Below are positions 53,701 through 64,000 of a DNA stretch of 64,000 nucleotides, piece by piece. This stretch comes from Streptomyces lavendulae subsp. lavendulae (lineage in GTDB: Bacteria; Actinomycetota; Actinomycetes; Streptomycetales; Streptomycetaceae). The notes under the pieces were generated by a model. That model made no database searches, was not told the DNA's origin, and was given only the letters and a program-made list of their open reading frames with translations. The position numbers and the translations under genes are program-made. The stretch is from contig NZ_CP024985.1 of the NCBI RefSeq assembly GCF_002803845.1, forward strand, positions 1,798,001 to 1,862,000. The letters are read 5' to 3'. The stretch's first letter is position 1; the number at the start of each line of letters is the position of its first letter.

Positions 53701-56700
53701 GGGACGGCCCGGGTGTGGAGGGCTGCGACGGCGGCGGCGAGCGCCTCGGCCTCGCCGCGGTCGCGGCGCAGGGCCGGGACGAACACGGCGTCGGATGCGG
53801 AGCCGGTGTCGGTTTCGGTGTCGCCGAGGCAGTCGCGGCCGAGGCCCGACAGGACGCCCTGCGGGCCCAGTTCGAGGTAGGTGGTGACGCGTTCGGCGTC
53901 CAGGGTGCGGATGCCGTCGAGGAAGCGGACGGCTTCGCGGACGTGGGCGACCCAGTGTTCGGGGGTGCGCAGCTCCTCGCCCGCGACGGCGCCGGTGAGG
54001 TGGGTGACGACGGGGAGGGCGGGCGCGTGGTAGGTGAGCGAGGCGGCGACGTCGCGGAAGGCGTCGAGCATGCCGTCCATCAGCGGGGAGTGGAAGGCGT
54101 GGCTGACGGTGAGCCGCTTGGTCTGGCGGCCGCGGCGCTCGAACTCGGCGGCGATCTCCAGGGCGAGGTCCTCCTCGCCGGAGATGACGACGGAGGCGGC
54201 GGAGTTGACGGCGGCGATGCCGATCCGGTCCTCGTGGCCGGCCAGCAGCGGCCGGACCTCGTCCTCCGTGGCGCTCAGCGCGATCATCGCCCCGCCGGCC
54301 GGGAGTTCCTCCATGAGGCGGCCGCGGGCGGCGACCAGCCTCGCCGCGTCGGGCAGGGTGAGGACGCCCGCGACGTGCGCGGCGGTGATCTCGCCGATGG
54401 AGTGGCCGGATACGAAGTCGGGCCGCACCCCCCAGGATTCGACGAGCCGGTAGAGCGCGGTCTCCAGGGCGAACAGGGCGGGCTGGGTGTAGCCGGTCCG
54501 GTTCAGCAGCTCGGCGTCCTCGGCGAACAGGACGTCCTTGAGGGGATGTTCGAGGTGCGGGTCGAGCGCGGCGCAGGCCTCGTCGAGGGCGGCGGCGAAG
54601 ACCGGTTGGGCGGCGTACAGTTCGCGGCCCGTGCCGGGGCGCTGGCTGCCCTGTCCGGTGAAGAGGACGGCGAGGCGGCCGTCGGCGGTGTCGTGCCGCA
54701 CGAGCCGGGCGGCGGCCTTGCCCTCGGCGAGCGCGGTGAGCGCGGCCAGCAGCTCGTCGCGGTCCCCGGCGACGACGGCGGCCCGGCGGTCCAGCGCGGT
54801 GCGGGTGGTGGCCAGGGAGAACGCCACGTCGACGGGGGCGGCTTCGGGGTGGGCGGCGAGGTGGCCGGCGAGGCGGGCGGCCTGGGCGCGCAGCGCGTCG
54901 GGGGTACGGCCGGCGAGTACGAAGGGGAGCGGGGTCCCCTCGGTGAGCGGGGCCGTGCCGGGGCCCGCCGCGCTCTCGTCGGTCTGCTCCAGCGGCGGCT
55001 GCTCGATGATGACGTGGGCGTTGGTGCCGCTGACGCCGAAGGAGGAGATGCCGGCGCGGCGCGGACGGTCCGTCTCGGGCCAGGCGGCGGCTTCGGTGAG
55101 CAGCTCGACGGCGCCGGCGGTCCAGTCGATGTGCGGGGAGGGCTCGCCGATGTGCAGGGACGCGGGCAGGACGCCGTGGCGCATCGCCTGGACCATCTTG
55201 ATGATGCCGGCGGCGCCGGCGGCGGCCTGGGTGTGGCCGATGTTCGACTTGATGGAGCCCAGGCGCAGCGGCCGGTCCCCGGGGCGACCCTGGCCATAGG
55301 TCGCGAGGAGGGCCTGCGCCTCGATGGGGTCGCCGAGGGTCGTGCCGGTGCCGTGCGCCTCGACGGCGTCGACGTCGGCGGCGGTCAGGCCCGCGTGGGC
55401 CAGGGCCTCGCGGATGACGCGCTGCTGCGAGGGGCCGTTGGGGGCGGTGAGGCCGTTGGAGGCGCCGTCCTGGTTGACGGCGGTGCCGCGGACGACGGCG
55501 AGCACGGGGTGGCCGTTGCGGCGGGCGTCGGACAGGCGCTCGACGAGGATCATGCCGGCGCCCTCGGCCCAGCCGGTGCCGTCGGCGTCGGCGGAGAAGG
55601 ACTTGCAGCGGCCGTCGGTGGACAGGCCGCGCTGGCGGCTGAAGTCGATGAAGGTGTCCGGGGTGGACATGACGGTGACGCCGCCGGCGAGCGCCATGTC
55701 GCACTCGCCGCTGCGCAGGGCCTGTGCGGCCAGGTGCAGGGCGACGAGGGAGGAGGAGCAGGCCGTGTCGATGGTGACGGCGGGGCCCTCCAGGCCGAAG
55801 GTGTAGGAGATGCGGCCGGAGGCGACGCTGCCGGCGGTGCCGGTGCCGAGGTAGCCTTCCAGGCCCTCGGGGACGGCGGGGAGGCGGGTCAGGTAGTCGT
55901 GGTACATGACGCCGGCGAAGACGCCGGTGCGGCTGCCGCGCAGCGACGAGGGGTCGAGTCCGGCCCGCTCGAACGCCTCCCAGGAGGTCTCCAGCAGGAG
56001 CCGCTGGTGCGGGTCCATGGCCAGGGCCTCGCGCGGGTTGATGCCGAAGAGGTCCGGGTCGAAGTCGGCGGCGTCGTGCAGGAAGCCGCCGGTACGGGTG
56101 TACGAGGTGCCGGCACGGCCGGGGTCGGAGTCGTAGAGCCCGTCGAGGTTCCAGCCGCGGTCCGTGGGGAAGTCGGAGATCGCGTCGACGGAGCCGGCGA
56201 CGAGCTGCCACAGCTCTTCGGGGGTGCTGACCCCGCCGGGGTAGCGGCATGCCATGGCGACGATGGCGATGGGCTCGTCGGCGACGGCCGGGGCGCCCGC
56301 GGCGGCGTGCGCGGCGGGGGCGGCCCGGTCGCCGAGGAGTTCGGTGCGCAGGAACGCGGCGAGGGCGTTCGGGGTGGGGTAGTCGAAGACGAGGGTGGCG
56401 GGCAGCCGGACGCCGGTGGCGGAGCCGAGGCGGTTGCGCAGCTCGACGGCGGTGAGCGAGTCGAAGCCGAGTTCCTTGAAGGCGCGGCCGGGGTCGACGG
56501 CGTCGGGGCCGGGGAAGCCGAGGACGGCGGCGACCTGGACGCGGACGGTGGCGAGCAGCAGCCGGTCGCGTTCGGCGGCGGTCAGCGGCAGGAGCCGCTC
56601 GGCGAGGCCGTCGGCGGGGGCGGCGCCCGGGTCGGCCGCGGTGCGGCGGGCGGCGGGCCGGACCAGGCCGCGCAGCAGCGGCGGCACCATGCTCGCGTCG

Positions 56701-59700
56701 GCCTGGCGCAGGGCGGCCAGGTCGAGGTGCATGGGGACGGCGGTGGGCTCGCCCACGGCGCGGGCGGTGTCCATGAGGGCGAGGCCGTCGGCGGAGGACA
56801 GGGCGGCGACGCCGGCGCGGGAGATGCGTTCCAGGTCGGTGTCGGCGAGGTCGCCGGTCATGCCGCTGCGTTCGGCCCACAGGCCCCAGGCGAGCGCGGT
56901 GGCGGGCAGGCCTTCGGCACGGCGGCGGTGGGCGAGGGCGTCGAGGAAGGTGTTGGCGGCGGCGTAGTTGGCCTGGCCGGCCGCGCCGAGGGTGCCGGCG
57001 GCGGCGGAGAACAGGACGAACGCGGCCAGGTCGAGGCCCTGGGTCAGTTCGTGCAGGTGGACGGCGGCGTCCACCTTGGCGGGCAGGACGCGGTCGACGC
57101 GCTCGGCGGTGAGCGCTTCGAGGATGCCGTCGTCGAGGACGCCGGCGGTGTGGACGACGGCGGTCAGCGGGTGCTCGGCCGGTACGGAGGCCAGCAGCGC
57201 GGCGAGGGCCTCGCGGTCGGCGGCGTCGCAGGCGGCCAGCGTCACCTCGGCGCCGAGCGCGCGCAGTTCGGCGAGCAGCTCTCCGGCGCCGGTGGCGGCC
57301 TCGCCGCGACGGCTGGTCAGCAGCAGGCGGCGGACGCCGTGCTCGGTGACGAGGTGGCGGGCGACGAGCCCGCCGAGGGTGCCGGTGGCGCCGGTGACCA
57401 GGGCGGTGCCGTCGGGGTCGAGCGGGCGGGCCTCCTGGCCTTCGGCGGCGGGGAGCACGGGCACCCGGCCGAGGCGGGGTACGACGGCGCGGCCCTCGCG
57501 CAGGGCGAGCTGCGCCTCGCCGGTCGCCAGGGCGGCGGGCAGGGCGCGCAGGGACTCCTCGCGCTCGTCCAGGTCGATCAGGACGAAGCGGTCGGGGTGT
57601 TCGGACTGGGCGGAGCGCAGCAGGCCCCACAGCGGGGCGTGCGCCAGGTCGGGCACGTCGGCGGCGGGGGTGGTGGCGACGGCGCATCGGGTGACGAACA
57701 CCAGCCGGGAGCCGGCCAGGCGGTCGTCGGCCAGCCAGGCCTGGGCCAGGTCCAGGGCGTGGTGCAGGGCTTCGCCGACCGCTCCGGGCAGTGCGGCGTC
57801 GACGGGGGTGCGCGCGGGGCCGCCGACGGCGGGCAGCGGGACGACCACGGCCTGCGGTACGGGGCCGCCGGCCTCGATGGCGGCGGCGAGCGCGGCGAGG
57901 TCGGCGTGGGCGGTGGCGGTGGGCAGCACGGCGGTGAAGCGCGGGCCGGCCCCGGCGCCGAGCAGCGCCCACTGGGCGGGGGCGACGGTGGTGGCGGCCG
58001 GCAGGGGCAGGGGGCTCCACTCGACGTGGAACAGCGAGTCGTGGAAGGCGGTGCGGGCCGCGCGGACCTGGTCGGGGGTGACGGGGCGCAGCAGCAGGGC
58101 GGCCACGGTGGCGACGGGGGCGCCGGTCTCGTCGGCGAGGTCGACGCGGACGGTGTCCTGGCCGGCCGGGGCGAGGCGGACCCGCAGGGAGCGGGCGCCG
58201 ACGGCGTGCAGGGTGACGCCGCTCCAGGAGAAGGGCAGCCGGCCGTGCTCGGTGTCCTCCAGCAGGGAGCCCATGCCGACCGCGTGCAGGGCGGCGTCGA
58301 GCAGGGCCGGGTGCAGGCCGAAGAGGGCCGTGTCGGCGTGTGCCTGTTCGGGCAGCCGGACCTCGGCGAAGACCTCGTCGGCGCGCTGCCAGGCGCCGGT
58401 CAGGCCCTGGAAGACGGGCCCGTAGGCGAAGCCGGAAGCGGTGAGGTGGTCGTAGAGGCCCTCGACGGGCACGGCGGTGGCGTCCCGCGGGGGCCAGACG
58501 GCGAGGTCGGCGCCGGTGCTCGCCGCGTCGCGGGCGGCGCGGGCCAGGGTGCCGGTGGCGTGGCGGGTCCAGGCGCCTTCGCCCCAGGTGTCGTCGGCTG
58601 CGTCCTCGGGCCGGGAGTGCAGGGTCAGGGAGCGCCGTCCGTCGGCGTCGGGCGCGCCGACGGCGAGCTGGATCTGGACGCCGCCGTGCGGGGGCAGCGC
58701 CAGGGGCGCCTGGAGGGTGAGTTCGTCGAGGAGTTCGCAGCCGGTGTGCTCGCCGGCCTGGAGGGCGAGTTCGACGAAGGCCGTGCCGGGCAGCAGCACG
58801 GTGTCCATGACGGTGTGGTCGGCGAGCCAGGGGTGGGTGGCCAGGGAGAGCCGGCCGGTGAAGAGGAAGCCGTCGCCGTCGGCCAGGGTGATGGCCGCGC
58901 CGAGCAGCGGGTGGTCGGCGGAGCCGATGCCGGCTGCGGTGACGTCGCCCGCCCAGGCGGTGGGCGGCTCGGGCCAGTACAGGCGGCGCTGGAAGGCGTA
59001 CGTGGGCAGGTCGACGCGGGTGCCGCCGCGTCCGGCGAAGACGGCGGACCAGTCCACCGCGACACCGTGGACGTGGGCCCGGGCGACGGCGGCGGCGAAC
59101 GCGGCCGGCTCGGGGCGGTCGGCACGCAGGGCGGGCGCGAAGACGAGGCCCTCGGGGGCGTCCTCGCCGTCCTGGCCGGTGAGGCAGTCCTGTGCGAGGG
59201 CGGTGAGGACCCCGCCGGGGCCGACCTCGACGAAGGTGGTGACGCCGAGCGCGGCCAGGCCGCGTACGCCGTCGAGGAAGCGGACGGCCTCGCGGACGTG
59301 GCGGACCCAGTAGTCGGGGGTGCAGATCTCCTCGGCGGTGACGGAGGCGCCGGTGAGGTTGGAGACGATCGGGATGACGGGCGGCGCGTAGGAGACGGCT
59401 TCGGCGGCCTCACGGAACGCGTCGAGCATGCCGTCCATGAGCGGCGAGTGGAAGGCGTGGCTGACGGTGAGCCGCTTGGTGCGGCGGCCGCGGGCGCGCA
59501 GGGTCTCGGCGAGTTCCAGCGCGGCGTCCTCGTCGCCCGAGACGACCACGGAGCGGGGTCCGTTGACGGCGGCGATGGAGATCCGGTCGGTGAGGAGCGG
59601 GGTGACCTCGTCCTCGGTGGCCTCGACCGCGATCATCGCGCCGCCGGCCGGCAGGGCCTGCATCAGGCGGCCGCGGGCGGCGACGAGGGCTGCGGCGTCG

Positions 59701-61796
59701 GGCAGGGTCAGGACGCCGGAGACGTGGGCGGCGGCGAGTTCGCCGATGGAGTGGCCGATGAGGAAGTCGGCGCGCACGCCCCACTGTTCGAGCTGGCGGT
59801 AGAGGGCCACCTCGACGGCGAAGAGGGCGGCCTGGGTGTGGGCCGTGGCGTCGAGGAGGGCGGCCTCGGGGGTGCCCTCGGCCGCGAACAGGACGTCGTA
59901 GAGAGGCCGTTCGAGGTGCCGGTCGAGTTCGTCGCGGACCGCGTCGAGGGCGCGGGCGAAGACGGGGTGGGTGGTGTACAGCTCGCGGGCCATGCCGGGG
60001 CGCTGGCTGCCCTGGCCGGTGAAGAGGAAGGCGGTGTTGCCCTCGCCGACGGCGCCGACGAGGGCGGTCGCGGGCTGCTCGCCGGCGGCGAGCGCGTCGA
60101 GGTCGGCGAGGAGCTGCTCGCGGTCGGCGCCGAAGAGGACGGCCCGGCGGTCCAGCGCGGAGCGGCTGGTGGCGAGGGAAAGGCCGAGGTCGGTGAGGGA
60201 GGCGGGGTCGGCGGCGAGTCCGGGGTGGGCGCGCAGGTGGGCGGCGAGGCGGCCCGCCTGGGCGCGCAGGCCCTCGTCGCCGTGGCCCGACACGAGCAGC
60301 GGTACGGGACCGGTGGCGGCGTCGGCGTCGGCGTCGGTGGCCTCGGCGGCGGCGCCGGCCGGGCCGCTCTCCCCCGCCCCGGTCGGCGCCTCGACGGGCG
60401 GGGCCTGCTCGATGACGGTGTGGGCGTTGGTGCCGCTGACGCCGAAGGAGGAGATGCCGGCGCGGCGCGGCTGGCCGGTCTCGGGCCAGGGCACGGTCCG
60501 GTCCAGCAGGGCGACGTCACCGGTGGCCCAGTCGACGGCGCTGGACGGCTGGTCGATGTGCAGGGACTCGGGCAGGACGCCGTGGCGTATCGCCTCGACC
60601 ATCTTGATGATGCCCGCGACGCCGGCGGCGGCCTGGGTGTGGCCGATGTTCGACTTGATGGAGCCCAGCCACAGCGGGCGGCCCTGGGGCCGGTTCTGGC
60701 CGTAGGTGGCCAGGATGGCCTGGGCCTCGATGGGGTCGCCGAGGGTGGTGCCGGTGCCGTGCGCCTCGACGACGTCGACCTGCGCCGGGGTGAGCCCGGC
60801 ATTGGTCAGGGCCTGGCGGATGACGCGCTGCTGGGCCGGGCCGTTGGGCGCGGTCAGGCCGTTGGAGGCGCCGTCCTGGTTGATCGCGGAGCCGCGCACC
60901 ACGGCCAGGACGGGGTGGCCGTTGCGGCGGGCGTCGGAGAGCTTCTCCACGAGGAGCATGCCGACGCCCTCGCCCCAGCCGGTGCCGTCGGCGCCGTCGG
61001 CGAAGGGCTTGCACCGGCCGTCGGGGGCGAGCCCGCGCTGCCGGCTGAACTGCACGAAGGCGCGCGGGCTGGACATGACGGTGACACCGCCCGCCAGGGC
61101 GAGGGAGCACTCGCCGCCGCGCAGCGCCTGCACCGCGAGGTGCAGGGCGACGAGGGAGGCCGAGCAGGCGGTGTCGACGGTGACCGCCGGGCCCTCCAGG
61201 CCGAAGGTGTAGGAGAGCCGGCCGGAGACGACGCTGGCGGCGTTCCCGGTGAGGAGGTACTGCTCGACGCCCTGGGGTACCCCGTCGCGCAGCAGGTCGG
61301 GGTAGTCCTGGCCGTTGGTGCCGATGAACACGCCGGCCTTGCTGCCGCGCAGGGTCACCGGGTCGATGCCCGCGCGTTCGAAGGTCTCCCAGGACGTCTC
61401 CAGCAGCAGGCGCTGCTGCGGGTCCATGCCGAGGGTCTCGCGCGGGCTGATCCCGAAGAAGCCGGCGTCGAACTCGCCGACCCCGTCGAGGAATCCGCCC
61501 TCACGGGTGTACGAGGTGCCCCGCTGGTCGGGGTCGGCGTCGTACAGGGACTCCAGGTCCCAGCCGCGGTCGGTCGGGAAGTCGGTGACGGCGTCCCGGC
61601 CGCCCGCGACCAGGTCCCACAGGTCCTCCGGCGACTGGATGCCGCCGGGGAACCTGCACGCCATGCCGACGATGGCGATCGGCTCCGGCTCCCGGTCCTC
61701 GACCTCACGCAGGCGCTGCCGCGTCTGGTGCAGATCGGCCGTCACCCGCTTCAGGTAGCCGATGATCTTGTCTTGATCCGCTGCCTGCTGCGCCAT
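39306..61796 (-). CDS. Type I modular PKS, four extension modules (one fully reducing)
   Basis: A PKS of about 7496 residues with modules 1 KS-AT-DH-KR-ACP, 2 KS-AT-DH-ER-KR-ACP, 3 and 4 KS-AT-DH-KR-ACP. N- and C-terminal docking segments are present ([20 protein letters not shown] at the start, [15 protein letters not shown] at the end). All ATs are malonyl-type (HAFH). Module 1 is odd: its KR catalytic Ser is Ala and its DH motif reads HxxxDxxxxP. The other modules look intact. Predicted contributions are a keto/hydroxy/alkene position of uncertain state, then a saturated unit, then two conjugated double bonds. I prefer ATG 61796, with GGTGAGG 4 bp upstream; GTG 61820 is an alternative. It follows the preceding PKS gene closely and precedes the terminal PKS by 67 bp, forming one operon. 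Confidence 0.96.
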   Translation of the reverse strand: MAQQAADQDKIIGYLKRVTADLHQTRQRLREVEDREPEPIAIVGMACRFPGGIQSPEDLWDLVAGGRDAVTDFPTDRGWDLESLYDADPDQRGTSYTREGGFLDGVGEFDAGFFGISPRETLGMDPQQRLLLETSWETFERAGIDPVTLRGSKAGVFIGTNGQDYPDLLRDGVPQGVEQYLLTGNAASVVSGRLSYTFGLEGPAVTVDTACSASLVALHLAVQALRGGECSLALAGGVTVMSSPRAFVQFSRQRGLAPDGRCKPFADGADGTGWGEGVGMLLVEKLSDARRNGHPVLAVVRGSAINQDGASNGLTAPNGPAQQRVIRQALTNAGLTPAQVDVVEAHGTGTTLGDPIEAQAILATYGQNRPQGRPLWLGSIKSNIGHTQAAAGVAGIIKMVEAIRHGVLPESLHIDQPSSAVDWATGDVALLDRTVPWPETGQPRRAGISSFGVSGTNAHTVIEQAPPVEAPTGAGESGPAGAAAEATDADADAATGPVPLLVSGHGDEGLRAQAGRLAAHLRAHPGLAADPASLTDLGLSLATSRSALDRRAVLFGADREQLLADLDALAAGEQPATALVGAVGEGNTAFLFTGQGSQRPGMARELYTTHPVFARALDAVRDELDRHLERPLYDVLFAAEGTPEAALLDATAHTQAALFAVEVALYRQLEQWGVRADFLIGHSIGELAAAHVSGVLTLPDAAALVAARGRLMQALPAGGAMIAVEATEDEVTPLLTDRISIAAVNGPRSVVVSGDEDAALELAETLRARGRRTKRLTVSHAFHSPLMDGMLDAFREAAEAVSYAPPVIPIVSNLTGASVTAEEICTPDYWVRHVREAVRFLDGVRGLAALGVTTFVEVGPGGVLTALAQDCLTGQDGEDAPEGLVFAPALRADRPEPAAFAAAVARAHVHGVAVDWSAVFAGRGGTRVDLPTYAFQRRLYWPEPPTAWAGDVTAAGIGSADHPLLGAAITLADGDGFLFTGRLSLATHPWLADHTVMDTVLLPGTAFVELALQAGEHTGCELLDELTLQAPLALPPHGGVQIQLAVGAPDADGRRSLTLHSRPEDAADDTWGEGAWTRHATGTLARAARDAASTGADLAVWPPRDATAVPVEGLYDHLTASGFAYGPVFQGLTGAWQRADEVFAEVRLPEQAHADTALFGLHPALLDAALHAVGMGSLLEDTEHGRLPFSWSGVTLHAVGARSLRVRLAPAGQDTVRVDLADETGAPVATVAALLLRPVTPDQVRAARTAFHDSLFHVEWSPLPLPAATTVAPAQWALLGAGAGPRFTAVLPTATAHADLAALAAAIEAGGPVPQAVVVPLPAVGGPARTPVDAALPGAVGEALHHALDLAQAWLADDRLAGSRLVFVTRCAVATTPAADVPDLAHAPLWGLLRSAQSEHPDRFVLIDLDEREESLRALPAALATGEAQLALREGRAVVPRLGRVPVLPAAEGQEARPLDPDGTALVTGATGTLGGLVARHLVTEHGVRRLLLTSRRGEAATGAGELLAELRALGAEVTLAACDAADREALAALLASVPAEHPLTAVVHTAGVLDDGILEALTAERVDRVLPAKVDAAVHLHELTQGLDLAAFVLFSAAAGTLGAAGQANYAAANTFLDALAHRRRAEGLPATALAWGLWAERSGMTGDLADTDLERISRAGVAALSSADGLALMDTARAVGEPTAVPMHLDLAALRQADASMVPPLLRGLVRPAARRTAADPGAAPADGLAERLLPLTAAERDRLLLATVRVQVAAVLGFPGPDAVDPGRAFKELGFDSLTAVELRNRLGSATGVRLPATLVFDYPTPNALAAFLRTELLGDRAAPAAHAAAGAPAVADEPIAIVAMACRYPGGVSTPEELWQLVAGSVDAISDFPTDRGWNLDGLYDSDPGRAGTSYTRTGGFLHDAADFDPDLFGINPREALAMDPHQRLLLETSWEAFERAGLDPSSLRGSRTGVFAGVMYHDYLTRLPAVPEGLEGYLGTGTAGSVASGRISYTFGLEGPAVTIDTACSSSLVALHLAAQALRSGECDMALAGGVTVMSTPDTFIDFSRQRGLSTDGRCKSFSADADGTGWAEGAGMILVERLSDARRNGHPVLAVVRGTAVNQDGASNGLTAPNGPSQQRVIREALAHAGLTAADVDAVEAHGTGTTLGDPIEAQALLATYGQGRPGDRPLRLGSIKSNIGHTQAAAGAAGIIKMVQAMRHGVLPASLHIGEPSPHIDWTAGAVELLTEAAAWPETDRPRRAGISSFGVSGTNAHVIIEQPPLEQTDESAAGPGTAPLTEGTPLPFVLAGRTPDALRAQAARLAGHLAAHPEAAPVDVAFSLATTRTALDRRAAVVAGDRDELLAALTALAEGKAAARLVRHDTADGRLAVLFTGQGSQRPGTGRELYAAQPVFAAALDEACAALDPHLEHPLKDVLFAEDAELLNRTGYTQPALFALETALYRLVESWGVRPDFVSGHSIGEITAAHVAGVLTLPDAARLVAARGRLMEELPAGGAMIALSATEDEVRPLLAGHEDRIGIAAVNSAASVVISGEEDLALEIAAEFERRGRQTKRLTVSHAFHSPLMDGMLDAFRDVAASLTYHAPALPVVTHLTGAVAGEELRTPEHWVAHVREAVRFLDGIRTLDAERVTTYLELGPQGVLSGLGRDCLGDTETDTGSASDAVFVPALRRDRGEAEALAAAVAALHTRAVPLDWSAYFAATGARRTDLPTYAFQRRRFWLEAPAGFIGDVESAGLGAAHHPLLGAAVPLADGEGFLFTGRLSLDTHPWLADHAVMGTVLLPGTAFVELAIRAGDQAGCDVLEELTLEAPLVLAPHTAVRLQIVVGGPDRDGRRTLDLYSGDPDAADDEPWTRHAAGVLATGAPRPAFDLAAWPPPGAEAVTVEGLYEHLGQGGFAYGPVFQGLRAAWTLGEDVYAEVALPEGLQTEAARFGLHPALLDAALHATFVRPSTDGDRRAGLPFSWRGVSLHAVGAAALRVRLTAEGEDALTLQLADTTGAPVAAVDHLIVRPVSADRLAGAPRTAHHESLFRIDWATLPLPAATGAAAEDTAWAVLATDADAEAADATGADAATALPGRPHADLAALAAALDAGTPAPAYVLAPLPSATARELTPDAVRAATHHALALVQGWLADDRFADSRLVFVTRGAVATQGDWDLTDPIHAPVWGLVRSAQAENPDRFVLADLDGDTPTELLTAALATGEPQFAVRRGTVHAPRLARVPATTPLTPPADGSAWRMDIEDKGTLDHLTLLPSPESEAPLEPGQVRVAVRAAGLNFRDVLNALGMYPGDPGLMGSEGAGTVVETGPGVTDLAPGDRVMGMLPGAFGPLAVVDRRMIAPMPEGWTFAEAAAVPIVFMTAYYALHDLAGLRRGETLLVHAAAGGVGMAAVQLARHWGADVYATASPAKWDTLRGLGLTDDRIASSRTLDFEDTFRTAADGRGVDVVLDSLAREFVDASLRLLPRGGRFVEMGKTDVRDPQDVARAHPGVSYQAFDLTEAGLDRIQEMLTELLGLFESGALNAIPVSAWDLRQAPEAFRYLSQARHTGKIVLTVPAAWNPEGTVLITGGTGTLGALVARHAVTARGARRLVLTSRRGEQAAGAAELAAELRALGAEVTIAACDAADREALAALLASVPAEHPLTAVVHTAGVLDDGIAEALTPERVDRVLRPKADAALHLHELTRRLDLADFVLFSSAAGTFGGAGQANYAAANVFLDALARHRQARGLPATALGWGLWAEASGMTGELDSADKDRMTRSGVLGLSSEEGLALLDTAHRTGDAHLVPMQLDLAPLRQADASMVPALLRGLVRAPARRAVEATSARTGTPLVERLVRLPEGERDALLLDLVRDQVAAVLGHATPDAVEPGRAFKDLGFDSLTAVEFRNRLGATAGVRLPATLVFDYPTPTVLAGYLKDELLGSAAAAAILPAHTAAAEADDPIAIVAMSCRFPGRVRSPEDLWELLAEGRDGIADLPADRGWDTEALYDPDPDSPGTSYAREGGFVYDAHHFDPSFFGINPREALAMDPQQRLLLETSWEAFERAGIDPTGLRGQQVGVFVGQMHNDYVSRLNTVPEGVEGYLGTGGSSSIASGRVSYTFGFEGPAVTVDTACSSSLVALHLAAQALRAGECSIALAGGVTIITTPDVFTEFSRQRGLAADGRCKPFAAAADGTAWGEGVGMLLVERLSDARRNGHQVLAVVRGTAVNQDGASNGLTAPNGPSQQRVIRQALANSGLTAADVDAVEAHGTGTRLGDPIEAQALLATYGQDRPEGSPLWLGSIKSNFGHTQAAAGVAGIIKMVMAMRHGILPETLHVDEPSPHVDWSAGAVSLLTEQRPWPETGRPRRAGISSFGMSGTNAHAIVELPEAPAGSAGSAAETPATPAAPRTALPWHLSARTPDALRAQGERLLARLEAHPEAEPVSIGHALATTRAVFEHRATVVASDRDGFHAGLTALAEGRAAAGLALGSPAAGEKLAFLFTGQGSQRLGMGRELYDAFPVFAEALDAVCERLSLELPLKDVLFGADAELLDRTEYTQPALFAVEVALFRLLESWGVRPDFVSGHSVGEIAAAHVAGVLSLDDACTLVSARGRLMQALPAGGVMIALEASEDEVLPLLTGRVSIAAVNGPRAVVIAGDEDAATAIVEAFPDRKSKRLTVSHAFHSPHMDGMLEDFRQVVAGLTYAAPRIPVVSNLTGALVSDEMGSAEFWVRHVREAVRFLDGVRALEAAGVTTYVELGPDGVLSAMAQACLADDTGTAAFVPTLRSGRDEGETLLSALSTAYVRGTAVDWAAFYRPLGARPVDLPTYAFQRGVYWLDAGRADGDVTAAGLGTADHPLLGAEVQLPDSDGHLFTGRLSLTTHPWLGDHRVMGAALLPGTAFVELALRAGEHLGCDLVDELTLEAPLVLPEQGGVQLRLAVGAADPSGRRRSLALHSRPEDADTDAPWTRHAVGVLAAGAEPAPQDLTEWPPAGAEPVEVAGLYEGLADSGFGYGPVFQGLRAAWRHDGAYYAEVALPEGAADEAGRFGLHPALLDAALHALGLRESESGSGEGRLPFSWSGVSLHAVGAAELRVRLTTARNGEVAIAIADAAGAPVASVAGLALRSVSRDQLNTTPDLTRDALFRMEWTESASPAGSFEDWSLWGEGDGTAAATVVSCLEPGDGDRAAAVHAETSRVLELIQEWQAAERPADSRLVFLTRGAVEAVPGEGVSDLVHAPVRGLVRSAQSENPGRIVLVDVDADGDGEVEQALSSALASGESEVAVRGGSVLVPRLARAAVAADAAPAWDAEGTVLVTGASGSLGGLFARHLVAEHGVRHLLLVSRRGEAASGAAELSAELAELGAEVAWAACDVADRDALAAVLAGIPAEHPLSAVVHTAGVLDDGVVGSLTAERLSAVLRPKVDAAWNLHELTAGLDLSAFVLFSSAAGVFGGAGQANYAAANTFLDALAAHRRAQGLAATSLAWGLWTGIGGMGGDLAEGDRERINRGGIGVLSPETGLALFDAARRTAEPLLVPVPLDLAALRAQARSGMVPHLLRGLVRVPARRAAGGAGATADGSALRTRLVALPAAEREQELLDLVRAEVAAVLGHASTDEVPADRAFKELGFDSLTSVELRNRLGAATGERLPATLVFDYPTPNALAAYLRTEVLALAGDGEPADAAASLPATAGASFQDDPIAIVGMSCRYPGGVETPEDLWRLVLGGVDAISEFPQGRGWDLESLYDPDPDGKGTSYTRSGGFLHDAGRFDPAFFGISPREAVAMDPQQRLLLETSWEAFERAGIDPASMRGSRTGVFAGIMYHDYATRITSVPDGVEGYLGTGNSGSIASGRVSYAFGLEGPAVTVDTACSSSLVALHWAIQALRNGECSMALAGGVTVMSTPGTFTEFSRQRGLAADGRIKSFAAAADGTSWAEGAGMLLVERLSDARRNGHPVLAVVRGSAINQDGASNGLTAPNGPSQQRVIRQALASGGLTSDLIDVVEAHGTGTTLGDPIEAQALLATYGRERAADEPLLLGSIKSNMGHTQAAAGVAGVIKMIMAMRHGVLPKTLHVDEPTPHVDWEDGAVALLTEAVPWPETGRPRRAGVSSFGISGTNAHTIIEQAPDEVGASAPGAGTAHVLPYVLSAKSADALRGQAARLRTHLEDAPASAVADVAFSLATRRAAFDHRAVVVAEGREELLRGLAALADGDVSAAGVTSGTVGAAGAGKLAFLFTGQGSQRLGMGRELYDAFPVFAEALDAVCERLELPLREALFGADAELLDRTEYTQPALFAVEVALFRLLESWGVKTDFVSGHSIGEIAAAHVAGVLSLEDACTLVAARGRLMQELPAGGVMIAVQASEDEVLPLLTERVSIAAVNGPTSVVIAGDEDAATAILAAFPDRKSKRLTVSHAFHSPHMDGMLADFRKVAEDLVYAAPRIPVVSNLTGALVTDEMGSADFWVRHVREAVRFLDGIRTLEAAGVTTYLELGPDGVLSALAQDCLTEDGAARFAPALRSGRPEAETLNTALALAHTHGAAVDWEAYFAPIGSRATELPTYAFQRDWYWLDSAAGAQHAPGDAAGFGLGTTDHPLLGAAVALPDSDGFLFTGRLSTATHAWLADHAVLGSVLLPGTAFVELAVRAGDQVGCEVLEELTLQAPLVLPEHGGVQLRLSLAGADETGRRALSLYSRDEESPADEPWTRHATGVLATGDAPAPTADLTDWPPAGAEPVDIDGLYDGLAAAGFDYGPAFQGLRSAWLHGDAVYAEVSLDEETAATADWFGLHPALLDATLHAAGLGALVEDTGQGRLPFAWSGVRLHAAGAAAVRVRLAPAGRDAVSLELADPAGAPVASVESLALRAVSPEQIGAARGTRPESLFQVEWTVLQPAPVSAAEQRPWALLADGHPGLDTVGVRYEAHTGLADLAAPALVCVPLTAPADPQDVAGAVHAETGRLLELVREWLAEDRFADSRLLVLTRGAVAAAQGEDVADLVHAPAWGLLRSAQSENPGRIVLADTDGTDASYRVLPAVLASGESEVAVRGGSVLVPRLARAVVAADAAPAWDAGGTVLVTGASGSLGGLFARHLVAEHGVRNLLLVSRRGEAASGAVELSAELAELGAEVAWAACDVADRDALAGVLAGIPEERPLSAVVHTAGVLDDGVLGSLTAERLSAVLRPKVDAAWNLHELTAGLDLSAFVLFSSAAGVFGGAGQANYAAANTFLDALAAHRRAQGLAATSLAWGLWAEAGGMGGALNSEEVSRLGRGGVNALTAAEGLTLFDAASATERPLLVPVKLDLAALRAQAGGGMLPPLLSGLVRTPARRSAGGATAPGTDGGAELRERLSGLAPAARDEALLELVCAYVAGVLGFAGPEAVDPARSFNEVGFDSLTAVELRNRLGAATGVRLPATLVFDYPTPTALVEYLRDELWQDGAAAVPPLLAELERLEKTLVTSTPDRAGRDRITERLQALLTAWNTAGDEAEAAADPDGAQVAEALESATDDDLFDFIGKEFGIS
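40126..40670 (-). repeat. KR segment, copy 3 of 4
   Basis: Copy of the KR repeat in module 4 of the four-module PKS, so the repeat crosses gene boundaries. Confidence 0.75.
45390..45925 (-). repeat. KR segment, copy 4 of 4
   Basis: Copy of the KR repeat in module 3 of the four-module PKS. Confidence 0.75.
47491..48341 (-). repeat. AT segment, copy in four-module PKS module 3 (partner 36600-37450)
   Basis: Second copy of the AT repeat. The protein sequences differ at only a handful of positions (for example DD/DG, RR/RQ, GAPQ/AAPR). Confidence 0.75.
49975..56286 (-). other. Four-module PKS, module 2: KS-AT(malonyl)-DH-ER-KR-ACP
   Basis: KS Cys near 55760; AT serine near 54400; [12 protein letters not shown] near 53455. 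The ER spans about 51130-52030, with [14 protein letters not shown] and the NADPH loop [18 protein letters not shown] loop near 51085 and ACP near 50150. Fully reducing, giving a saturated unit (predicted C12-C13). Confidence 0.92.
56287..61796 (-). other. Four-module PKS, module 1: KS-AT(malonyl)-DH(altered)-KR(Ser to Ala)-ACP
   Basis: KS active site near 61165 reads DTACSAS; AT serine near 59750. The DH motif near 58815 reads [10 protein letters not shown], with Asp at the conserved Gly. The KR segment FSAAAGTLG has Ala (codon 57003-57005, residue 1598) where the catalytic Ser should be, with Tyr retained. ACP serine is near 56463. The outcome is a beta-ketone if the KR is dead, otherwise hydroxyl or alkene. 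Confidence 0.85.
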
Positions 61797-61857
61797 TGGA
61801 ACCTCACCCATGCTCGTCACAAAACCCTTGTGCTGTTACTGCCTGCTGTCCGCTGTG

Positions 61858-64000
61858 CTAGATACCGAGCTCGTTCTCGATGAAGTCGAAGAGCTCGTCG
61901 GGCGTGGCTTCCTGGAGCTTGTCGGCCACGGCCTCGCCGCTCGAATGGGCTTGGGGTTCACCCCACTTCGCCAGGAGGGCCTGCAGGCGCGAGGCGATGT
62001 CGGCGCGCGTCCCGCCGTCCGGGTCGAGGACGGAGAGCGCGGATTCGAGCTTCTCCAGTTCCGCGATGCCGGGCGCGGCCGCGGCGCTTCCGTCCTGGAC
62101 GATCTCGGCCCGCAGGAAGTCGGCGAGGACGGCCGGGGTCGGGTGGTCGAAGACCAGCGTGGCCGGGAGCTTCAGCCCGGTGGCGGCGTTCAGGCGGTTG
62201 CGCAGTTCCAGGGCGATCAGGGAGTCGAAGCCGAGCTCCTTGAACGCGCGGCCCGCGCCCACCTCGTCGGTACCGGCGTGGCCCAGCGCGGTCGCCGCGT
62301 GGGTGCGCACCAGTTCCAGTACGGCCAGGGCCTGTTCGGTCTGCGGCATCACCGTCAGCCGTCGGCGCAGCGCCTCGCCCGGAGCCCCGGGCGCGCCCGC
62401 GTCCCCGTCGCCGGCGGCCGGGGCCGCCTGCGCGATCCGACGGACCTCGGGCAGGTCGCCGAGGAACGGGCTGGGCCGCACCGCGGTGTAGCCGGGCGCG
62501 AACCGCTCCCACTGGATGTCGGCGACGGCCACGGCCGGATCGGCGTGGTCCAGGGCCTGCTGGAGCGCCCGGATCGCGGAGCGCGGCGCCATGGCCGGCA
62601 CCCCGCCGCGGTCGAGGCGTTCGCCGATGGCGCCGCCCGCGGCCAGTCCGCTGTCGCCCCAGCGGCCCCAGGCCACGGAGGTGGCGGGCAGGCCGTCGGC
62701 GTACCGCTGCTCGGCGAGCGCGTCCAGGTAGGAGTTGGCGGCGGCGTAGTTGCCCTGCCCGGCGTCACCGAGGGTGCCGGCGACTCCGGAGAACAGGACG
62801 AACGCCGACAGGTCCAGGTCGCGGGTCAGCTCGTGGAGGGTGAGCGCCGCGTCCGCCTTGGGGGCGAGTACGGTCGCGAACCGCTGCGGCGTCAGCCCGT
62901 CGATCACCCCGTCGTCGAGGACGCCGGCGGTGTGCACGACGGCGGTCAGCGGCTGCTCCGCGGGCACGGAGGCCAGCAGCGCGGCGACGGCGTCCCGATC
63001 GGCCATGTCGCAGGCGGAGATCGTGACCCGGGCGCCGAGCACGGCCAGTTCCTCGCGGAGTGTGGCGGCGCCGGGCGCGCCGTCCCCGCGCCGGCTGGTC
63101 AGGATCAGGTGCTCGGCGCCGTTCTCGGCGAGCCAGCGGGCGACGTGGGCGCCGAGGGCGCCCGTACCGCCGGTGACGAGCGTGGTGCCGCGCGGCTTCC
63201 AGGCGGGCGCGAGGGGCGCGTCGGCGAGGGAGGCGTGGACCAGCCGCCGGCCGAACAGGCCGGAGGGGCGCAGCGCCACCTGGTCCTCGGACCCGTCACC
63301 GGCCAGCACCCCGACGAGCCGTTCGAGGGTCCGGTCGTCGGCCTGCGCGGGCAGGTCGAGCAGACCGCCCCAGCGGTCGGGGAACTCCAGGGCGGCGGTG
63401 CGGCCGAAGCCCCACAGGAGTGCCTGTGCCGGGTCCTGGAGCCGCTCGGAGCGGGCCACCGACACGGCGCCGCGGGTGAGGCACCACAGGGGTGCGGACA
63501 CGTGCGCGTCGCCGAGGGCCTGGACGAGCGCGGCGGTATGGAGCAGTCCGGTGTGCTCGCGCAGCGCGGCGCCGTCGCTGTCGGCGAGGGCGAGGAGGGA
63601 GAGGACGCCTTCGGGGGCGGTGTCCTCTCCGGTGGCGGCCTCGATGGCGGCGGTGAGCGCGTCGCGGTGGGCCGCTCCGGCGGCGATCGTGAGCGTGCGG
63701 ACCTCCGCGCCGCGTTCGGCGAGCGTGCGCAGCACGGCGGCGGCCGTGTCACCGGCCGGCCCGGTCAGGGTCTCGGGTACGGCGACCAGCCAGGTCCCCG
63801 AGAGCCGCGTGGGAGCGGCTTCGGCCAGCGCCTTCCAGGTGACGCGGTAGCGCCAGCCGTCGGCGGTGGACTGCTCGCGGCTCTCGCGCCGCCAGGAGGA
63901 CAGGGCGGGGAGCAGGGCGGTCAGCGGTTGACCGTCCTCGATGTGCAGCTCGGCGGTGAGGGCGGCGAGGTCCTCGCGCTCGACGGCGTCCCAGAAGCGG
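61858..64000 (-). CDS. Type I modular PKS, 3' end only (post-AT linker, KR, ACP, docking)
   Basis: The reading frame is open from the right window edge to TAG at 61858-61860; about 713 residues are visible. The sequence runs straight from a post-AT linker (FWDAVEREDLAAL...) into the structural and catalytic KR halves, so this module has no DH or ER and should leave a hydroxyl. The KR has the B-type LDD motif. Its catalytic segment reads FSGVAG, with Gly at the Ser position (codon 62785-62787); the neighbouring Ser and the Tyr are present. The ACP has DSL (serine near 62222), and the C-terminus is a docking domain (TPDELFDFIENELGI). It is the gene directly before the four-module PKS. Confidence 0.95.
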   Translation of the reverse strand, partial: RFWDAVEREDLAALTAELHIEDGQPLTALLPALSSWRRESREQSTADGWRYRVTWKALAEAAPTRLSGTWLVAVPETLTGPAGDTAAAVLRTLAERGAEVRTLTIAAGAAHRDALTAAIEAATGEDTAPEGVLSLLALADSDGAALREHTGLLHTAALVQALGDAHVSAPLWCLTRGAVSVARSERLQDPAQALLWGFGRTAALEFPDRWGGLLDLPAQADDRTLERLVGVLAGDGSEDQVALRPSGLFGRRLVHASLADAPLAPAWKPRGTTLVTGGTGALGAHVARWLAENGAEHLILTSRRGDGAPGAATLREELAVLGARVTISACDMADRDAVAALLASVPAEQPLTAVVHTAGVLDDGVIDGLTPQRFATVLAPKADAALTLHELTRDLDLSAFVLFSGVAGTLGDAGQGNYAAANSYLDALAEQRYADGLPATSVAWGRWGDSGLAAGGAIGERLDRGGVPAMAPRSAIRALQQALDHADPAVAVADIQWERFAPGYTAVRPSPFLGDLPEVRRIAQAAPAAGDGDAGAPGAPGEALRRRLTVMPQTEQALAVLELVRTHAATALGHAGTDEVGAGRAFKELGFDSLIALELRNRLNAATGLKLPATLVFDHPTPAVLADFLRAEIVQDGSAAAAPGIAELEKLESALSVLDPDGGTRADIASRLQALLAKWGEPQAHSSGEAVADKLQEATPDELFDFIENELGI

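Noticed and set aside
61141..61180. DTACSAS in the first KS of the four-module PKS as an inactive KS
   Set aside because: The Cys is present and Ser to Ala one residue after the following Ser is common in active extension KS domains; both catalytic His motifs are intact.
39306..61796. Counting five modules in the long PKS from its size
   Set aside because: Only four KS active sites (near 61165, 55760, 49455 and 44245) and four ACP serines are present. The extra length comes from the ER in module 2 and the docking ends.
40170..61883. Very long open frames on the plus strand opposite the PKS genes (for example 40170-48380 and 49593-61883), and similar ones at 21119-29218 and 29312-36319
   Set aside because: They mirror the codon positions of the PKS genes. 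GC-rich coding DNA rarely has stops on the opposite strand. The translations are low-complexity Gly/Arg/Ala/Glu sequence with no domain.
1..64000. Search for TTA (bldA-dependent) codons, tRNA genes, CRISPR arrays, transposases and att-like repeats
   Set aside because: None recognised by eye; the repeats found are domain-level PKS repeats, not mobile elements.

Overview
The window is high-GC actinobacterial DNA, almost certainly Streptomyces or a close relative. The signs are third-codon G/C bias, GTG and TTG starts, TAGGGT-type -10 boxes, and an AccB/PccB-type carboxylase. It holds the carboxyl-terminal half of a giant type I modular polyketide synthase (PKS) locus plus its left flank. No rRNA, tRNA, CRISPR array, insertion sequence or phage gene was seen.

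Left flank, 1 to about 6.3 kb: an amino-acid aminotransferase and an EamA exporter (minus strand) diverge from an Lrp/AsnC regulator. A macrodomain protein, a CrtI-like FAD oxidoreductase and an inositol-monophosphatase-family phosphatase follow. These look like ordinary chromosomal genes. A well-formed promoter with an overlapping imperfect palindrome (6073-6101) has no recognisable gene behind it, so it may mark the edge where the biosynthetic locus joins the chromosome.

Biosynthetic locus, about 6.3 kb to the right end: an agmatinase-family amidinohydrolase and an acyl-CoA carboxylase beta subunit (minus); a translationally coupled LAL-type LuxR regulator, metallophosphoesterase and Sfp-type phosphopantetheinyl transferase (plus); an FAD amino-acid oxidase/monooxygenase (plus); a CoA ligase, a decayed type II thioesterase and a decayed sugar-nucleotidyltransferase (minus); a DrrAB-like ABC exporter and a stand-alone acyltransferase (plus); then three PKS genes read right to left. 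They are the 3' end of one PKS (61858 to beyond the window), a four-module PKS (39306-61796) and a three-module PKS ending in a thioesterase (22397-39238).

How it works together: oxidase, CoA ligase, stand-alone acyltransferase and amidinohydrolase are the signature of an arginine-derived 4-guanidinobutyryl starter unit that is later unmasked to a free amine, as known for amino marginolactones and giant linear polyenes. The 4-guanidinobutyramide hydrolase expected in that route is not in the window. The last five modules all carry DH and KR without ER, and only the last AT is methylmalonyl-type. This predicts a carboxyl end with a 2-methyl-2,4,6,8,10-pentaene, preceded by a fully saturated two-carbon unit (the DH-ER-KR module). 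Upstream of that is a module whose KR has lost its catalytic Ser and whose DH motif is altered.

Regulation: a TAGGGG box recurs, singly or in helically phased repeats, upstream of the carboxylase, the amine oxidase and the ligase/thioesterase/nucleotidyltransferase group. In two cases it sits exactly 23 bp from the -10. It is the best candidate operator for the LAL regulator.
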